A stretch of DNA of 64,000 nucleotides from Agelaius tricolor (lineage: Eukaryota > Chordata > Aves > Passeriformes > Icteridae), in contig JALJCS010000010.1 in the NCBI GenBank assembly GCA_023055355.1, positions 19,359,001 through 19,423,000 on the forward strand, read 5' to 3'. Position 1 is the first letter of the stretch. Every line of letters begins with the position of its first letter. The notes under the pieces were generated by a model. It saw only the letters and a program-made list of their open reading frames with translations, did no database searches and had not been told where the DNA came from. A program made the position numbers and the translations under genes. Positions 12,955 through 25,949 of the stretch are shown here, one piece after another.

Positions 12955-15900
12955 GAATCTATTAAAAAAAAAAAACACATAAAAAAAGGCTATAAGCCTT
13001 CACAGTCTTGAGGCCATATAAAATCTTGTTAAAACTTAGACTGCCCTGAGATGTTCAAGAACTTGATGTCTCAAGTGAAATGTGTCCTTACAAGCACATT
13101 TAAGAAGGTTTAATACTCTCAACATTTACTAATGCTTTAACAGAATGCAGAATGCTTAACAGAAAAGCAGTCAGGTAACCACCTTGACAGTGTTCCTTAA
13201 ACTTGGACTCCTATTTCATTATAGGAATAACAGAGTACAGGAGAGCATTAGAACAATAAATTTAAATTATTGCTACAACCAACAAGGAATGAGAATGAGA
13301 AAGATAGACATTGAAGTGTTTACAGTGCTTGAAGACAAATTTCTAGTCATCTCCACAGTATTTACCTTACAAAAAGTGGCTGCCAAGAACTATTCACTCT
13401 TTTTTTCTTGCCTACCCTCATGGAAATATAGACACCTGTAAAGGACAAAACAGATCCACATTTACAATTGCCATGAAAGAGATTATTTCAAAAGTACATT
13501 CTTTATGTCATAACATAATTAAATGCTAGATAAATATCAATTCAACTATTATTTTCATATGGAACTTAAATGCTGACACAAGAGCCAGTCAATCTTACTA
13601 GCCAAATCTGATAAATTTCTTAAGATTAAGATGGGAAAAAGTGGAAAATTTTCACATTAAGGTGGTCGGCTATATTGTAGCTTAATTTATAATTTCCAGG
13701 CGTATAAGGCAAGCATAGACAGACCATATGTCTTTTCTTGGCCTTTAAATGCTCCTATTTTCCACTAGACTTGCCTTTTTCTCCATCTATTGGCAACCAT
13801 ACCATTTGCTATTCAGGTGATTGGCTGTTATGAGCCAACTCCTGTTTCCATATGAATAACCACTTTTTTCCCCAATTACTTAAGCTGCCAGCAAGTCACT
13901 GGTGTCATGTTCTTTGATGCAAATCTGACTGTCAATAGAGAACAGGACTACATAAAGGAAGAATTTATTATGATACCTCTAGCTTAATATTTTTTGTAAA
14001 TGCTATTCAGTTTAGCTTCCAAGGAACATGGGCAGTAATGGTCCACAGTAAGAAGTAAGAATATCTTTAATTGGCTTTGTGCTCCACATGCCCTTGTAAT
14101 CAGCCTTCCCATATGGTAGTCTGAAATAAATTTATCAATCTCAATTTATGTATTTATGTCACTTTAAAGGGTCCATTTTAGTCAATATCAAAATCTATAA
14201 AATGTCACATTTAATTTTAAAATTGTAATTAAAAGAGTTTGAGTACCGAATATATAGTCTGATATTTGCAATTTTTTAAATAAGCAGACACACAGAAAAG
14301 CATGGGAAAGGGGATTATCTGAGGCAAACGAATATCAGATATTAACAATACAAGAAATAAATATTAATTTTAACTTACTTTTTTAAAAGGTCATTTTTTA
14401 TTAAATCATTCTTAAGTAGGCTTGGATATTTTTTCACTTAAAGGAAAACAGCTTACATTTTGCAAGCCAGGAGACCTTTTTCTTGAAATGCACCATGATA
14501 AGTGTGATCATGGGATAAGGGGCAGATTCCTTGCTAGTGTCAGCACTCCTGGCTGCAAGCACCATGTTTGACAGTAAATAGCTACAGACTAAACTACTTT
14601 CCATTTTACAACTTGCAATATTAAAATTCTAATACAGAACAATAGAAGCAATGTTACCCACTACTCAAAGCTTTGTCCATTTACTGCCTACCTTCAAACC
14701 TGTATCATTTCAGGATGCCTCTCCAGATCTCTGTCAAGTAGATTTTCCAAGTGTTGTTCATTTTTTCCAGGTGATTCCAGTTATGCACCATTTTAAGCAT
14801 CTGAGTAATTTTGTGAACACCTGCTTCTGCAATATAGACACCAGCAGCCAATCTTAAAAGAAAGACAAATGCAGTACATATTTAAAACTTCTATTGGTCC
14901 TACAAACCTCAGATTCAGTTCTGCGTGTTTCCAGGTGCTCTCAGTTCAGGCTTTACCTATCGAATTATTAGCTCCTGTAGTAACTTCTTTTGTAGCAGTA
15001 GGTGTCCTTAACAACCACTGCTCTTTTCTTTAAAGGGTTTGTGGATCCATTTTTTTTATCATTGGAAACACAATAACAAATTATTCTTTACATAAGGTTG
15101 ACAGCACTTATCAAAGAGCTGAGACAAAACAAGAAGCAAGCAAAGGGAAGAGAGGTAAACAGTAAAGATATTTCTTTAACAGTCTGCTAAGTAGATTATC
15201 TTTGATTGTGCTCATTTACAAATGGGAAAGGTCCTGTCTAATATCTGCAAGCAAAAAGAGAAAATACATGCTAAGCCTAAAATTCATTAGTGAAATATTT
15301 AATACCAAATGAAACAAAACAGTAATGTTAAATTCAGTGGGCTTAATTAACCTCAAAAATAGAAACATCTTTTCAAGTTTAAAGTTGTTTTTTAATGACA
15401 ACCTGCTTTTATTATTATTATTGGGCTAAAACCTGACTTTAGCAGCATACATAAAATCAGAGCAGCTCACAGGTTTCTCAGATTACTCAAGACCAGGACT
15501 GGATTAGACTGCACTATTCAGGATTTTGAATAACACATAAATAAAAATATATGACAGTTGTAATTCATTAACTTTGGTACAGAAGTTAATTAGAAATTGT
15601 ACAAATAATTTTTATGGGTTTTTTCACCAATGCTTTTTCAAAGACTGATGCCAAGCAAAGCTGGCTGTCACAAACTCTGAAGGAGCATTGCTGATCAGGC
15701 ACCAGGCATTTAGGCCCTGGAAGGAACAAAGAGGTGCCTGATTTGATTTCCCAAAGTTAGGGTACCTGCCTGCTCTCTAGCTGCATAAATGCTTTCAAAT
15801 CTTTTAAATTCTAATGGACTAATGCAAGGCACAGACTAGCTGGTGCCTACATTTGAAATCTGCTCTCAAACCTCATTTGCAGATTGGCCAGATGGTCATT

Positions 15901-17109
15901 AGTGTGGAGGTGTTCTCCAGGCAGACTTGCTTTCAGGGCAGGGTTTTTTAAATTTTGGAGGGGGTTGGGGAAGCAGAAAAGGAAATCTTTTTTGGGGTTT
16001 GGATTTTTTTTTCATTTGGGGGGGAGGGTTGTTGAGTTTTTGTTTTTCAGTTAAGATTAGTAACAGCTAGGAAAGGGTGAATAAAAGCTGAGCTACAACA
16101 GTATATTCTCTAGTTTGGTGTATTTAAGAAAGTGCTTGCAATTTAATCCAGAGAGACCAATAAACAGAAGACTAAAATAAAAAGGCAGAAGGCTGCAGTG
16201 TCAAAGTGCTGTTAAAGTACATGAGAAAAGCAATTCACTTGGGGTTCAATGTAACACTTCTAATAATGAGCTTCCCATATTTAGACACAAGAGATAGCAA
16301 ATTCAAACCCCCTGGAAAGGATACAATACAGTTATACAACAACATAGCAAACTCTATTTGTTTTGTTATTACTACCTATGCACCCTATGGTTTCTTTAGG
16401 GAAGATGATATGATATCTTTATACCATAGTGTGTAAAACAGTCTGAAATCTCTCTTTGACACCAGTAATGCACTAAAATCCTTCCTAAATATTGAAAGAC
16501 CTCCAACTTGATGCTAAGCTTGATCTTACTCATCACTAAAAAAAATAAATGTTTTGTTACTGCATTTCTCTCTGAGAGGTTTTCAAAATCCTTCCAGTCA
16601 GTACATGAGATAGGATACATATTGTCGGGGATAAGTTGTTAAAGTGAATTTGAAATGTGCTTCTCAAAATATCGTTTACACATTTACCAGATGGTAAAAT
16701 AAACATGTAAATTGTTATCGAGTATACACCAACTTTATACTACAATTTTACCCACTGTAGAAATGGTGTAAAAATGTTGAATATAGTGTTACTTGTTCAT
16801 TTAATAGTTTATTAACATTTTAAATACATTTGGAGAATAGGTTTGATTTCAGAGAAAAAAAAATACTTACAAAAGCAGCATTTCAAGCCATTAATCAGAC
16901 CAAATTAATGTACTGATGTCTACATTTATCATTTACCTTATCAATAATATAATTAACATAATTATAGTTGGTTTCTAAGTATTTGTATATGCATAGATGT
17001 TGTGCATGTTTAATGGTATGGGTTTTAAAAGATAAATTTAAGTTGAACAAAGGGCTAAAAAAGGAATTTTAAGAAGTGTAGTTATCAACATCTGAGTTAA
17101 ATAATGTGT

Positions 17110-17210
17110 GTTTTGGGATTGTCCTGGATTTGGGATTTGGGTTCAGGATTTGGGCTCAAGAGTTGTTGTAGGTCCCCTCCAACTGAGGATATTCTATGAT
17201 TCTGTGATTT
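17110..17210 (+). mobile_element. CR1-type LINE 3' end fragment, plus orientation
   Basis: The sequence TAGGTCCCCTCCAACTGAGG followed by ATTCTATGATTCTGTGATTT matches the well-known 3' tail of avian CR1 retroposons, with some decay of the preceding part. Only about 100 bp remains, typical of the heavy 5' truncation of these elements. The left limit is approximate. Confidence 0.85.
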
Positions 17211-18352
17211 GTAACTAGCTGCTATTAGATCAACAGATCACTTTGTCACTGGAATTTCCTCTTTCAAGACCCACCATACACATTCAGAAATAGAAAGATG
17301 TGAATACTTTACATATGACAAAGTAGAAGGCGTGTGCTAACAAACCCTCCCTCAAAGAAGAGAGAAATGCAACAGTTTAGCAGATTGCAGGAATTAAAAT
17401 CTTCAGCTCAAGGAGTAACCCTTGTCTTTCTCTAAAATATGAGGTCCAATGCATATAAGCATTAGCTAATGTCCCTGGTAGAAGACAGCAGACAAAGGAT
17501 TTTGATGGAAGACAGTGGCTTTTACTGGTTATGATTGATCTCTCCTTTTGCAATTCTACTAACCCAGCTCATCAATTAAACTGTGCTATAGCATTTTCTT
17601 TCTCACATTTCAGACTATGCCAGCTCCTTTTATTAGAAAAAGAATTTTATTATTTTGCTGTGTTAGATTTAGGATCTTTCCTCACCTATGATGACATATG
17701 TTGACTCAGCATATTTTCAGTCTTACGCCCCCAGCAGACTCTGAATTATTTACTCCTTAGATATGAGCATATCAATCAGTCTTCAAAACATCTAATGATT
17801 TCTTTGGTCAATCCACAGTAGGGGCTTGGCTTCTCCCACATATTGTTGGAATTATTTTTTTCAGAGGCTTTTCACAGCACCTAAATTCAGTCTGACACCA
17901 GCCATGAAGCTCCTGTTTACTATTGCATAGTGGATTTACTATCATATGCCCTCAGCAGTAAGGTGTTATCACATAAATGTAAAAGATACATAATTCTCAA
18001 AAGTCCTAGCACAGAGCTAACTTAAGAGATAAGTTGACCTTATTAAAGAATTCTGGAAGAATGTGCATATCTAAATATCCTCTATTAGTAGGTGCCACAA
18101 CATAAACCCTTAACCGAAATTTTCTTTAAATAGTATCACCCCTATATAAGGAGCTACCAGAAAAGTGGTAGACAATAGACTTTAACAAACTTGTCTGGTT
18201 TTCTGACTCATACTAATAAAGTCTGTAATTTAAAATTCAGAGGTCAAAACCTGCTCCACACTGGGTGCTTTATCAGTGCTCCATAAGAATCTTCCAGAGA
18301 AAGCCAATTGCATGTGAGCATGTTTTAAACACCACTTGGAACATCCTGCTCT

Positions 18353-18680
18353 ACAGAATCACAGAATCATCAAGGTTGTAAGACACCTTCAAGATCATCT
18401 GCTGCAAACACCAACCCAGCACCACCGTAATCACCCCTCAAACATATCCCACATCCAGAATCCCCTTGAACATTTCCAAAAAGAATTCCACCACCTCCCT
18501 GGGAAACTTATTCCAATGCCTAACCACTCTTTCAATTATTTTTTTCTTTTCCAATATCTAATCTGGAGTTTCCCCAGTACAAAGTAAGGCCATTTCTACT
18601 CATCCTTTTGCTTGGGACATGACAAAAGAGGCCAACCCCTATCTCACTACCACCTCCTTTCAAGCAGCTGTAGAGAGCAA
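18353..18680 (-). mobile_element. CR1-type LINE 3' fragment, minus orientation
   Basis: Starting ACAGAATCACAGAATCATCA, the reverse complement of a CR1 tail, this continues through CCACCACCTCCCTGGGAAAC, TTCCAATGCCTAACCACTCT, GACAAAAGAGGCCAACCCC and GCAGCTGTAGAGAGC. All of these are recognisable parts of the CR1 3' region. It is about 330 bp, 5'-truncated and decayed, with no intact reading frame. Confidence 0.92.
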
Positions 18681-21600
18681 CCTACCTTTTGGATTATACT
18701 CTGCAGATGAAGTATTTTGCAAATATAAACAAAAATGTTTGATGATATTGAAAAGACAGCAATAATAAGGATTTCATATGGGAATAAATTATAATTTAAC
18801 TTCATTAAATGCCCCAGAATCTCTGGAAAGTTCTGGTTTAGAAATCATGAAGCAGAAACGTAAGTTCAAACTTGAAGAAATAGTCTAAGTGAGATAGGGA
18901 GAAGATGGATGTACACAAACAGCCGGTGTTCAATAGCACACAATTACCAGCCTACCTCTATTATGAATTAAGGAAAATATATGGAAGCTTAAAAGTCTGA
19001 CTACCAAAATTCCTCATGCATTCAAGGCATGCATTGGCTTTGGTGTACACACAGGTACTACAGACTGAAACACTAAACATGAGAGGGAGCTGCCGAAGAA
19101 AGCAATGTCTTCAAAGCCTGAGCCATGGAGAACCAAACACCTCTGCCAACTAACTTCGAAGCAGAGCCTGAGCCAACACTTCTGTAAAGACAGGGTGAGC
19201 ACTGAAAACTTGTAGCATATGCTGCTATTTACATAACTAATTGTAGCATGCACAGTCAAAAAACAGCCTCTAGCTTTAGCATATACATGCAAAATAATTG
19301 ATTTTATTATGTACAGAAAATTAGAAGCTGTCAGAAACAAAGCCACTAGTAACAGCCGCGAGGAAGAATTTCGAATTTTCATCGCCTAGATTGCAGAGGC
19401 TAGTCTTCACACAGTTGTGAGGTTTACAGCTAGAATATAAATCTAGACAAGATTCAGTGACAGCTGATACCCTATCCAAGCTTTCGGTAAAACTGACATA
19501 CACACACCATAGACTGATGGTGGAGACACTCAAGAAAAATATTCCCAGTCTCAGACTAGCTGTGGTTTGTCATTGCAGGCATTGTAATACAAGATTAAAC
19601 TCTGCAAAGGACATTGCAAATATAATAATAGCAACCTAATCTTGCACAAAATAAAAAGAAAGAAAAATATGATGGCATGGAATAAAAGCACTAGCTGAGA
19701 TGCTCCTAGATCTCTGATGAATAATAAGAGGACACCAAGTTGGGAAAAATACAGAAGAAAAAGCGGCATTATGCTGTTTTTCTATGGGAAAAAAAAACCA
19801 AACCAAAAACATGAACCTCAGTGTTTCTCAGGCAAAACAGCACATATGTGTAACCAAAAAAAAATGCATAATAGTTATAGAATATTCTTCTATCATTCAG
19901 AAGTAATATTATTTGAGACAATATTTAATCCTATAGATTGGCTCTATATTGGCTTAACATGACACGCTTTTCTTGCAATTACAGAGTGGATGACAATTTT
20001 TCACAAGTTTAAACATTTTTATAAAATAATAAATTTTAAGTAGGTTATTTTAAGATATTCTCTTGCCAGTAACCTTTTTGAAAATGGTGTTAAAATTCTA
20101 TTTTTTTTTTAGTCAAAAAGCTATTACAAATCAAAGTTAGATCAGCAGAGGCCCCATAAATTATAATGCAACGCCCATAAAAATAGGACTTCACCTGTAA
20201 CCAGCTGTTGAAGAAAAAACTCAGAAACGGACATTGATAATACAATTAAAAATGTTAAAAATGTTTTACATTGTAGATTCTTATTAAACATGTCATGTTA
20301 AATGTCTTATATGAGGTAAACCCTTTACAATCACAAAAAAAATGCATGTAAATGTAAATTTAGAAGTTTGGGTGCAAAAGAAAACAGCCTTGCATGGATC
20401 TCCTCCTCTTCATTAATCCTGAGCAAGGCTTTCTTGGTTTGAGCATCCTCCACAGAAGGAGCTGCAGGAGAAAGCACTCGTCTGCATGCCCTGGTTCTAA
20501 ACACAAGAAGCACGGAAGAGCCAGTGCAGTGCCCCCCAGTAAGGAAAAGGATGGTGGAGAGAAAGGCAGGGTCTGGAGCTCCTGGGAAGCTTTGGAGATC
20601 GAGCACAGAGGCTGCCTGGGGACTAGTGGTGTATGTGCATCAGCTTGGAGCTCTGCTGCTTCCCCGCGCAGGAGCTCAGCGATCGCATGCATTATCCTAA
20701 ACAGCTCTGGAGAGCAGGTTTGGGGTTAGCGATAAGCCCGTCTCCTACCTGCCTGTGAAAGGGATCACCAGCTTCCTGCTGTCCTGCCCTTGCACCCACC
20801 AGCCTGGCAGCCTTTCCCATGCAATAGCACCGTCACCATCCAAGTGACTTCAGAGAGCTGAGCTGACAGCAAAACAACCCTCGTGAAAAGGGTTGAGTAC
20901 ACAGAACTACACTTGAAATCTCCTAGATCCTTATCCTGAGGCAACTGTAGATATTAAAACAAAGTCAAAATTAAATATAGCTACTGTTTAGCACATTGTG
21001 TATTTAGCACAGGCATTGCCCTTGTCCCTCTATAACTGGGAAATGTGACCGCAGTGACAGAACTGCATTTTAATTACCGGGAAGAAAAAAAAAGCCCCAA
21101 AACCCACAACAGAGAGTACTGCCAAAGCAGAAGAGACTTGGGCCCTGATCCTACAAAAACTTACGTGCACATATACACTAAACTTTACACTGTTACAGGA
21201 CAATCATTTGTGTTGCTTCTCCAGTTACAGTGTATTTTAAAAATAAACATATATCAGTAATGGACTGATTTGGGGTTTGGCCTTTTAGGTTACATCTGAC
21301 TAAATGGCTTATGGGGCAATATAGTCCTGAAGAAATCTTACCTGCAGATGTCGTTAAAATAAATTACATTCATTTTATAGGCCCATATTTTATTTCTGCC
21401 ATTGCATTTCACATTACTTCAGTTTATATCTGCTTATACAAATGAACCCATTTGCAATGTTTTTAAAAATTATTTTAAAATAATTTTTATTTATATAGTG
21501 ATCAGAAAGAAGTTATAAGTGAACAGTATATAGAAATACAGCAACTGAAACACTGAAATATTTAAAAATACAATGCTAAATGTTAACATCAGAAGATTTT

Positions 21601-22569
21601 TAGTATTAAACACAAGGAAAAAATGAGCTACACTAGATAACACTTCAAAGAAGGTGAAAAGGATTTGGGCATTACAAAATCCTAAACACTTAGAAGAAGA
21701 ATTGAAATATCTGGTTAACTCCTTTCTACTCAATTTCTGAGCAACGCTTTTAAATTAAAAGAATATAGCTGGCCTAAATATTGTCCCCAAAAGGGGGCAA
21801 GTTCTTGTATCTTGTTCTTCTACACACACCAAACAATTTGCTTTTGATTCAATCATTAAGACAGTTAATTCATCAGAATTGACCTTGACAATAAGCAGAA
21901 AGGAAGCTTCAATTTTTCTTACAATCTAAACCGTGAAAAACAAAAATGTAAGTAGAGTAAGATATCTGTTGATGATTTCATAATTATGTTACCATGTGAG
22001 AAACAAATTTGTATATCAGGTTGTTTATCAGTTAGTACTTGGTCCTATTCTTTCCATCAAGCAGCACCTGCTTTGGTTAGTATCCAAACCACAAGAGGAG
22101 ACAATCAGATTGTTTCAATACAAAGCAGTATTGAACCACTGAAGCCCATGAAATGACATAACTATGCACCAGATGAGGATTTAATCCATGCTATTCTGAC
22201 CCTAACTCTGCAAAAAATGTCATGCTCAATGCATAACTGAAATAACTGCTCAATACTGTGCCCAAGAATAGTCATTTAGAACCACAAGCACTGGAGATTT
22301 TTCAGTGAGATTTTCATAATTTCTTAACACAGGTGACTAAACCACTTGGAGATTTTTGAAAATGTCCCTACCCTCATCATTCATGCATGATAGGTTCCAA
22401 AGGAAAGTCAGGAACCAATAATAGAAAGCAAAGCCCTTTACCTCTTCCTCAATAGCCTGCATCTAATTCAAGGGAAAGTTTCCCTCTCTTAATGTAAGAG
22501 CAAACTGAGCTTCCAGGAAAGAGCTCACACAGAGCTTAAAGTAACACCTGTGTACAAGCCCCTCACGCT
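18681..22569. other. AT-rich intergenic DNA, no gene recognised
   Basis: No coding exon or RNA gene was recognised between the minus-strand CR1 fragment and the small GC-rich patch. A modestly GC-rich section at about 20390-20830 gives overlapping frames on both strands with no protein resemblance. Confidence 0.7.
21464..21489. repeat. Perfect 26-bp AT palindrome
   Basis: The arms TAAAAATTATTTT and their complement meet with no spacer and pair at every position. In DNA this AT-rich the symmetry may be chance or a cruciform-prone site. Confidence 0.8.
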
Positions 22570-22833
22570 TTAGAAGCACAGTGGGAAAGCAGTGGGAATG
22601 TGGGGAGAGGGGAGCTGCCCCGAGGGTTTGCCGAGGGGGGCTGCAGTGCGGGGAGCGGCTCTGTCTCCGTCACTCAGCTGGTGATGTGCAGGCAGCGACC
22701 GCAGAGCAAGAGGCAAAACAGGAGCTGCTCCTGCCAGGCCCTCGAGTGGACTTCCCAGACAATGCAGGGTGAGCCACAACTTTCCCCAGGGATGGGGAGC
22801 AGCCACCATATTTCTGCAGTGTCTCCAGCAGGA
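22570..22833. other. Small GC-rich patch in the AT-rich desert
   Basis: About 260 bp is clearly richer in G and C than its surroundings, including CCGAGGGTTTGCCGAGGGGGG near 22620 and a few CpGs. It produces short open frames on both strands, none recognisable. It could be a decayed retroposed fragment or a small regulatory element. Confidence 0.4.
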
Positions 22834-23099
22834 GGTCTGGGACTGAAGGGTGAGAGAGCAACACCGATATTTTTGAGTTGGAAGTCAAAAATGTGACAGC
22901 AAACATTTCCACAAAGGGAAATAAGCTTTAATCAGGATGTTGATCAATCATAAAATACATATTTTAGCTTACATTTATGATTTCAGTTTAATTCTTAGTG
23001 GGTGGGTGTCTTCATCTAAACTAGGACACCTTTCAGCAGCGTAAAATTTCTCTCAACTCAAAATATCCGTGTTGCTCTTTCACCCTTCAGTCCCAGACC
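22834..23099. repeat. Inverted repeat, about 46-47 bp arms with a 173-bp spacer
   Basis: The left arm at 22834-22880 begins GGTCTGGGACTGAAGGGTGA. The right arm at 23054-23099 is its reverse complement, with about two mismatches and one T-run length difference. The arms could fold as a long hairpin. The flanks beyond the arms match poorly, so the boundaries look real. The left arm lies at the edge of a local GC-rich patch. No transposase, target-site duplication or known MITE family is recognised. Confidence 0.85.
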
Positions 23100-25949
23100 A
23101 CTATCTGCTTTCTGGATAAACAAAAGCAGCCAATGTGTAACCAAATATGGTTAAAGAAAGAAGCTTACTTACAAAACTGAATTTCATAGCATGGCCCACA
23201 GAAATTGACATGACTTTTAGAAAGTTTAATTTATGTGCCAGTGCCATCAGTTTAAAAAAAATTACTCAAACAAGCCAAAAAATTACATTTCAAATTACTG
23301 AAGTGGGAGCTTGGATGATGTGCTTTGGTAACTCATCAATGTTTCTACTATATTTTTTAAAAAAATCAAATTATTAAGTGTATCCTAAATCAGTCAGTCA
23401 CTTCAAGGTACACGACTATCACAATTATTGAAAAAGGCCTTGATCCTGAAAACATTTATGTCTGTGAATTTTTAGACAAGTGAATAGTCTTTGTAGGACT
23501 GACCTCTTACTTTACGTTGTTCACACATATGAACTCATATGCACGATCAGAGACTAAGGCAGAAATACACATTTACAAGCTATCAACATTTTACCTAAAA
23601 TGTCTCTTAAAACAGATTCAAAGTCATTATCAGCTGTTTCTTATTTAAAGCTTAATATCTGTGTAATAGTATAGACAGTTTTACACAGAAATATCTGAAG
23701 GTTTTTATCTTTTTTGCCTTTGGTTTCAAAAAAAAATTGGCCTAAAAAGTCATCTTAAGACCAAGATCATTCATACTCATATCAGGCCCTTAGAATTAGA
23801 AACACTCCAACTATGAAAAATCACAGTGATAGCATGAATAAAACATCGCTGGCTTTATTGTGTAATATATTTTATAAGGTCAAAAGTTACATCTAATCAG
23901 CAATGGCAGCCTTGGATTCTAATGGATTCATAATTATCCTACATCCAAGAAGTAAAATATTACATATGTTCAAAAATTTAAGAGTTAAATACATATATTT
24001 CAAACAATATCTGGCTTTTTCAGGCATAAATCTTTGAACAAATGGGCTTCAAGGCACCATGCTCTGAAATAAGCGATGCTTTTGTCTGCATTTCCAGATT
24101 AATACCCATTCTGATAAAAGCATGAAACGTTACCAGTAAGCTGTGTGGCTCTCCAGACCTACCACAAATATATTATCTGGAAAGAGCTGGGTACTGAATG
24201 CAAACAGTCTGCTGCCTTCCCTCTACTTATCATTCTGCTGTTTCAATATTTTTTCTTTGACTTTGCCCCCATATCTTAGCAAGTGACACATTCCCTACTG
24301 AAAACCACATTTATGACAAGTTTTAATGCTTGGAAGGAAAACTTGTGTCCATTCTGCACAGAAAGTACCTGGAAAGTGTACTTTCATGCAAAATCCTTTC
24401 TTTCTGCTTTTCCCAATACACACACATTCTTTTTTTGCATCACGGAGATTTTAAAATTGTCTTATGCAATTTAAATAAGATTTCCAAAAACAGTAACCTT
24501 TTTACAGGGAAAAATCAGAGCATTTCCTGTTGACAAAGTAATTTGTGAGGGCCATGCAAAGCACCTGAAAAAACAGACTGCAATGAAAACCATTTTAACT
24601 ATAGCAACAGCACTCTGCATAATATTAAAAGGAAAATTATGCAATTAGGTCTCTTATCAGACTTATGAAAATTCAGACTATGCCATTTGGGGGAAAAAAA
24701 AAAAAAGAAAAATCATTGTTCACCACATCTCCCTTCAGCACTACCTAGAGGAGGGAAGTGATGACCAGACAGTGAAAATTAAGAAGAACGTGTCCCACCT
24801 TATGCCTATTCTGCCAATCTGTCTCAGTTGTTCTTCTAGCTCCATAGGTTTACATGATTTTTTTCCCTAATTTTTTTCTTTTTTTTTTCTTTTTTCTTTT
24901 TTTTTTTTATGCTGACAAGTAATACAAGACAGATTCTTGCCTTCTTAGGATCTTGCAATCTAGTTTAGACATAGCACGTCAAGTGGTGATGAAAGAAGGT
25001 TAGGGTGGGTTTGAAAAGATGAGGATTCCAACAGTAAACGATGCAGAGACATCAGTTTGGTAATGTACACATGTTTTGCATGATTCATTGGACCAAAATG
25101 GCCAAAGGAACTTAAAAAGCTGTCAAAGGCATCTTTACCTCTGACCTACCTAGTCATCCATCTGCTTCCTCATACTGTCAATCAAAACCCTCCCATCCTT
25201 ATCACTATTCTATTACACACATTTTCCACAACCATTTCTCCTCCAGCTCTTAAAAAATATCTTAGCAAACATTTCAATCAGTCATTAAAAACCTTGTTAA
25301 AATATGCAATGTGTCATCAAATATGCATAGCGTACTCGTGCAAAATCTGTAGAGAGTAATGTATTACATTTGATATAGTATTAATGTGAAACATCATAGA
25401 AAGTATTACCAATAGGAACTTTGAATCACTTTCTACAGATTGAAGCTTGATTTTGTGTTATATTAAATAAAGGAAGGGCAATTTAATAGATTATTTTACA
25501 CAATAATTAAATTAAAACCCATTCAACATACCTAGAATAATAATACAAACTGCACGTAAAATTCATGCAATTAATTGCTCTTCTAACAAATTCATACACG
25601 GGGCTTTGCTTCAACCAAACTGCACGCGCTTCACTTTAAACATGCCGGGTCAGAACCCGCGCATTCACTCCTCAGTGAACGCAAACAATTTAACGGGTCG
25701 GTAAACATATGTTTAGCAAATATACAGGTGCACCTCTAAAAATGTTATTCTAAAAAATTATAATAGTAATAAAGTGACCTACCGACAGGAAATAGCCTGT
25801 TTAACTTCTGCAGCCCTTATCTCTTCCAGTCTCTTGCACAAATAGTTATGGAATTATCCTGTCGAAATAGTTATGGAATAACATCAGCCACTCACGCACA
25901 GGAAAGAATTTTGTTCAGACCTGTCACAGTTACGTATTTATTCCAGACC
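23100..25949. other. AT-rich intergenic DNA left of the CpG island
   Basis: I see no gene here. The sequence is AT-rich with simple T tracts. Near 23925-23945 a TAATGGATTCATAATTATCC stretch offers several homeodomain-type cores, but without comparison to other species it cannot be called an element. Confidence 0.65.
24877..24910. repeat. T-rich simple repeat with interspersed C
   Basis: A poly-T tract broken by single C bases lies in the intergenic DNA. No other structure is seen. Confidence 0.85.

Larger units (their letters stand above)
1..17109. other. AT-rich intergenic DNA, no gene recognised
   Basis: Both strands were read for coding exons, and no open frame here has a recognisable protein, splice context or codon pattern. 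SLC4A10 is expected further left by known gene order, but none of its coding exons was seen. The region holds the short repeats and the palindrome listed separately, a purine-rich stretch near 11690-11735, a G/T-rich stretch near 15950-16045, and modest GC-rich patches near 7930-8060 and 8870-9050. Confidence 0.7.

Noticed and set aside
22600..22912. Overlapping 63-98-codon frames on both strands in the GC-rich patch beside the inverted repeat
   Set aside because: There is no recognisable protein or splice context, and the frames overlap on opposite strands.
1..25900. Coding exons of SLC4A10, expected on this side of TBR1
   Set aside because: No sequence resembling the SLC4A10 N-terminal coding exon was seen on the minus strand. 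The exons probably lie further left.
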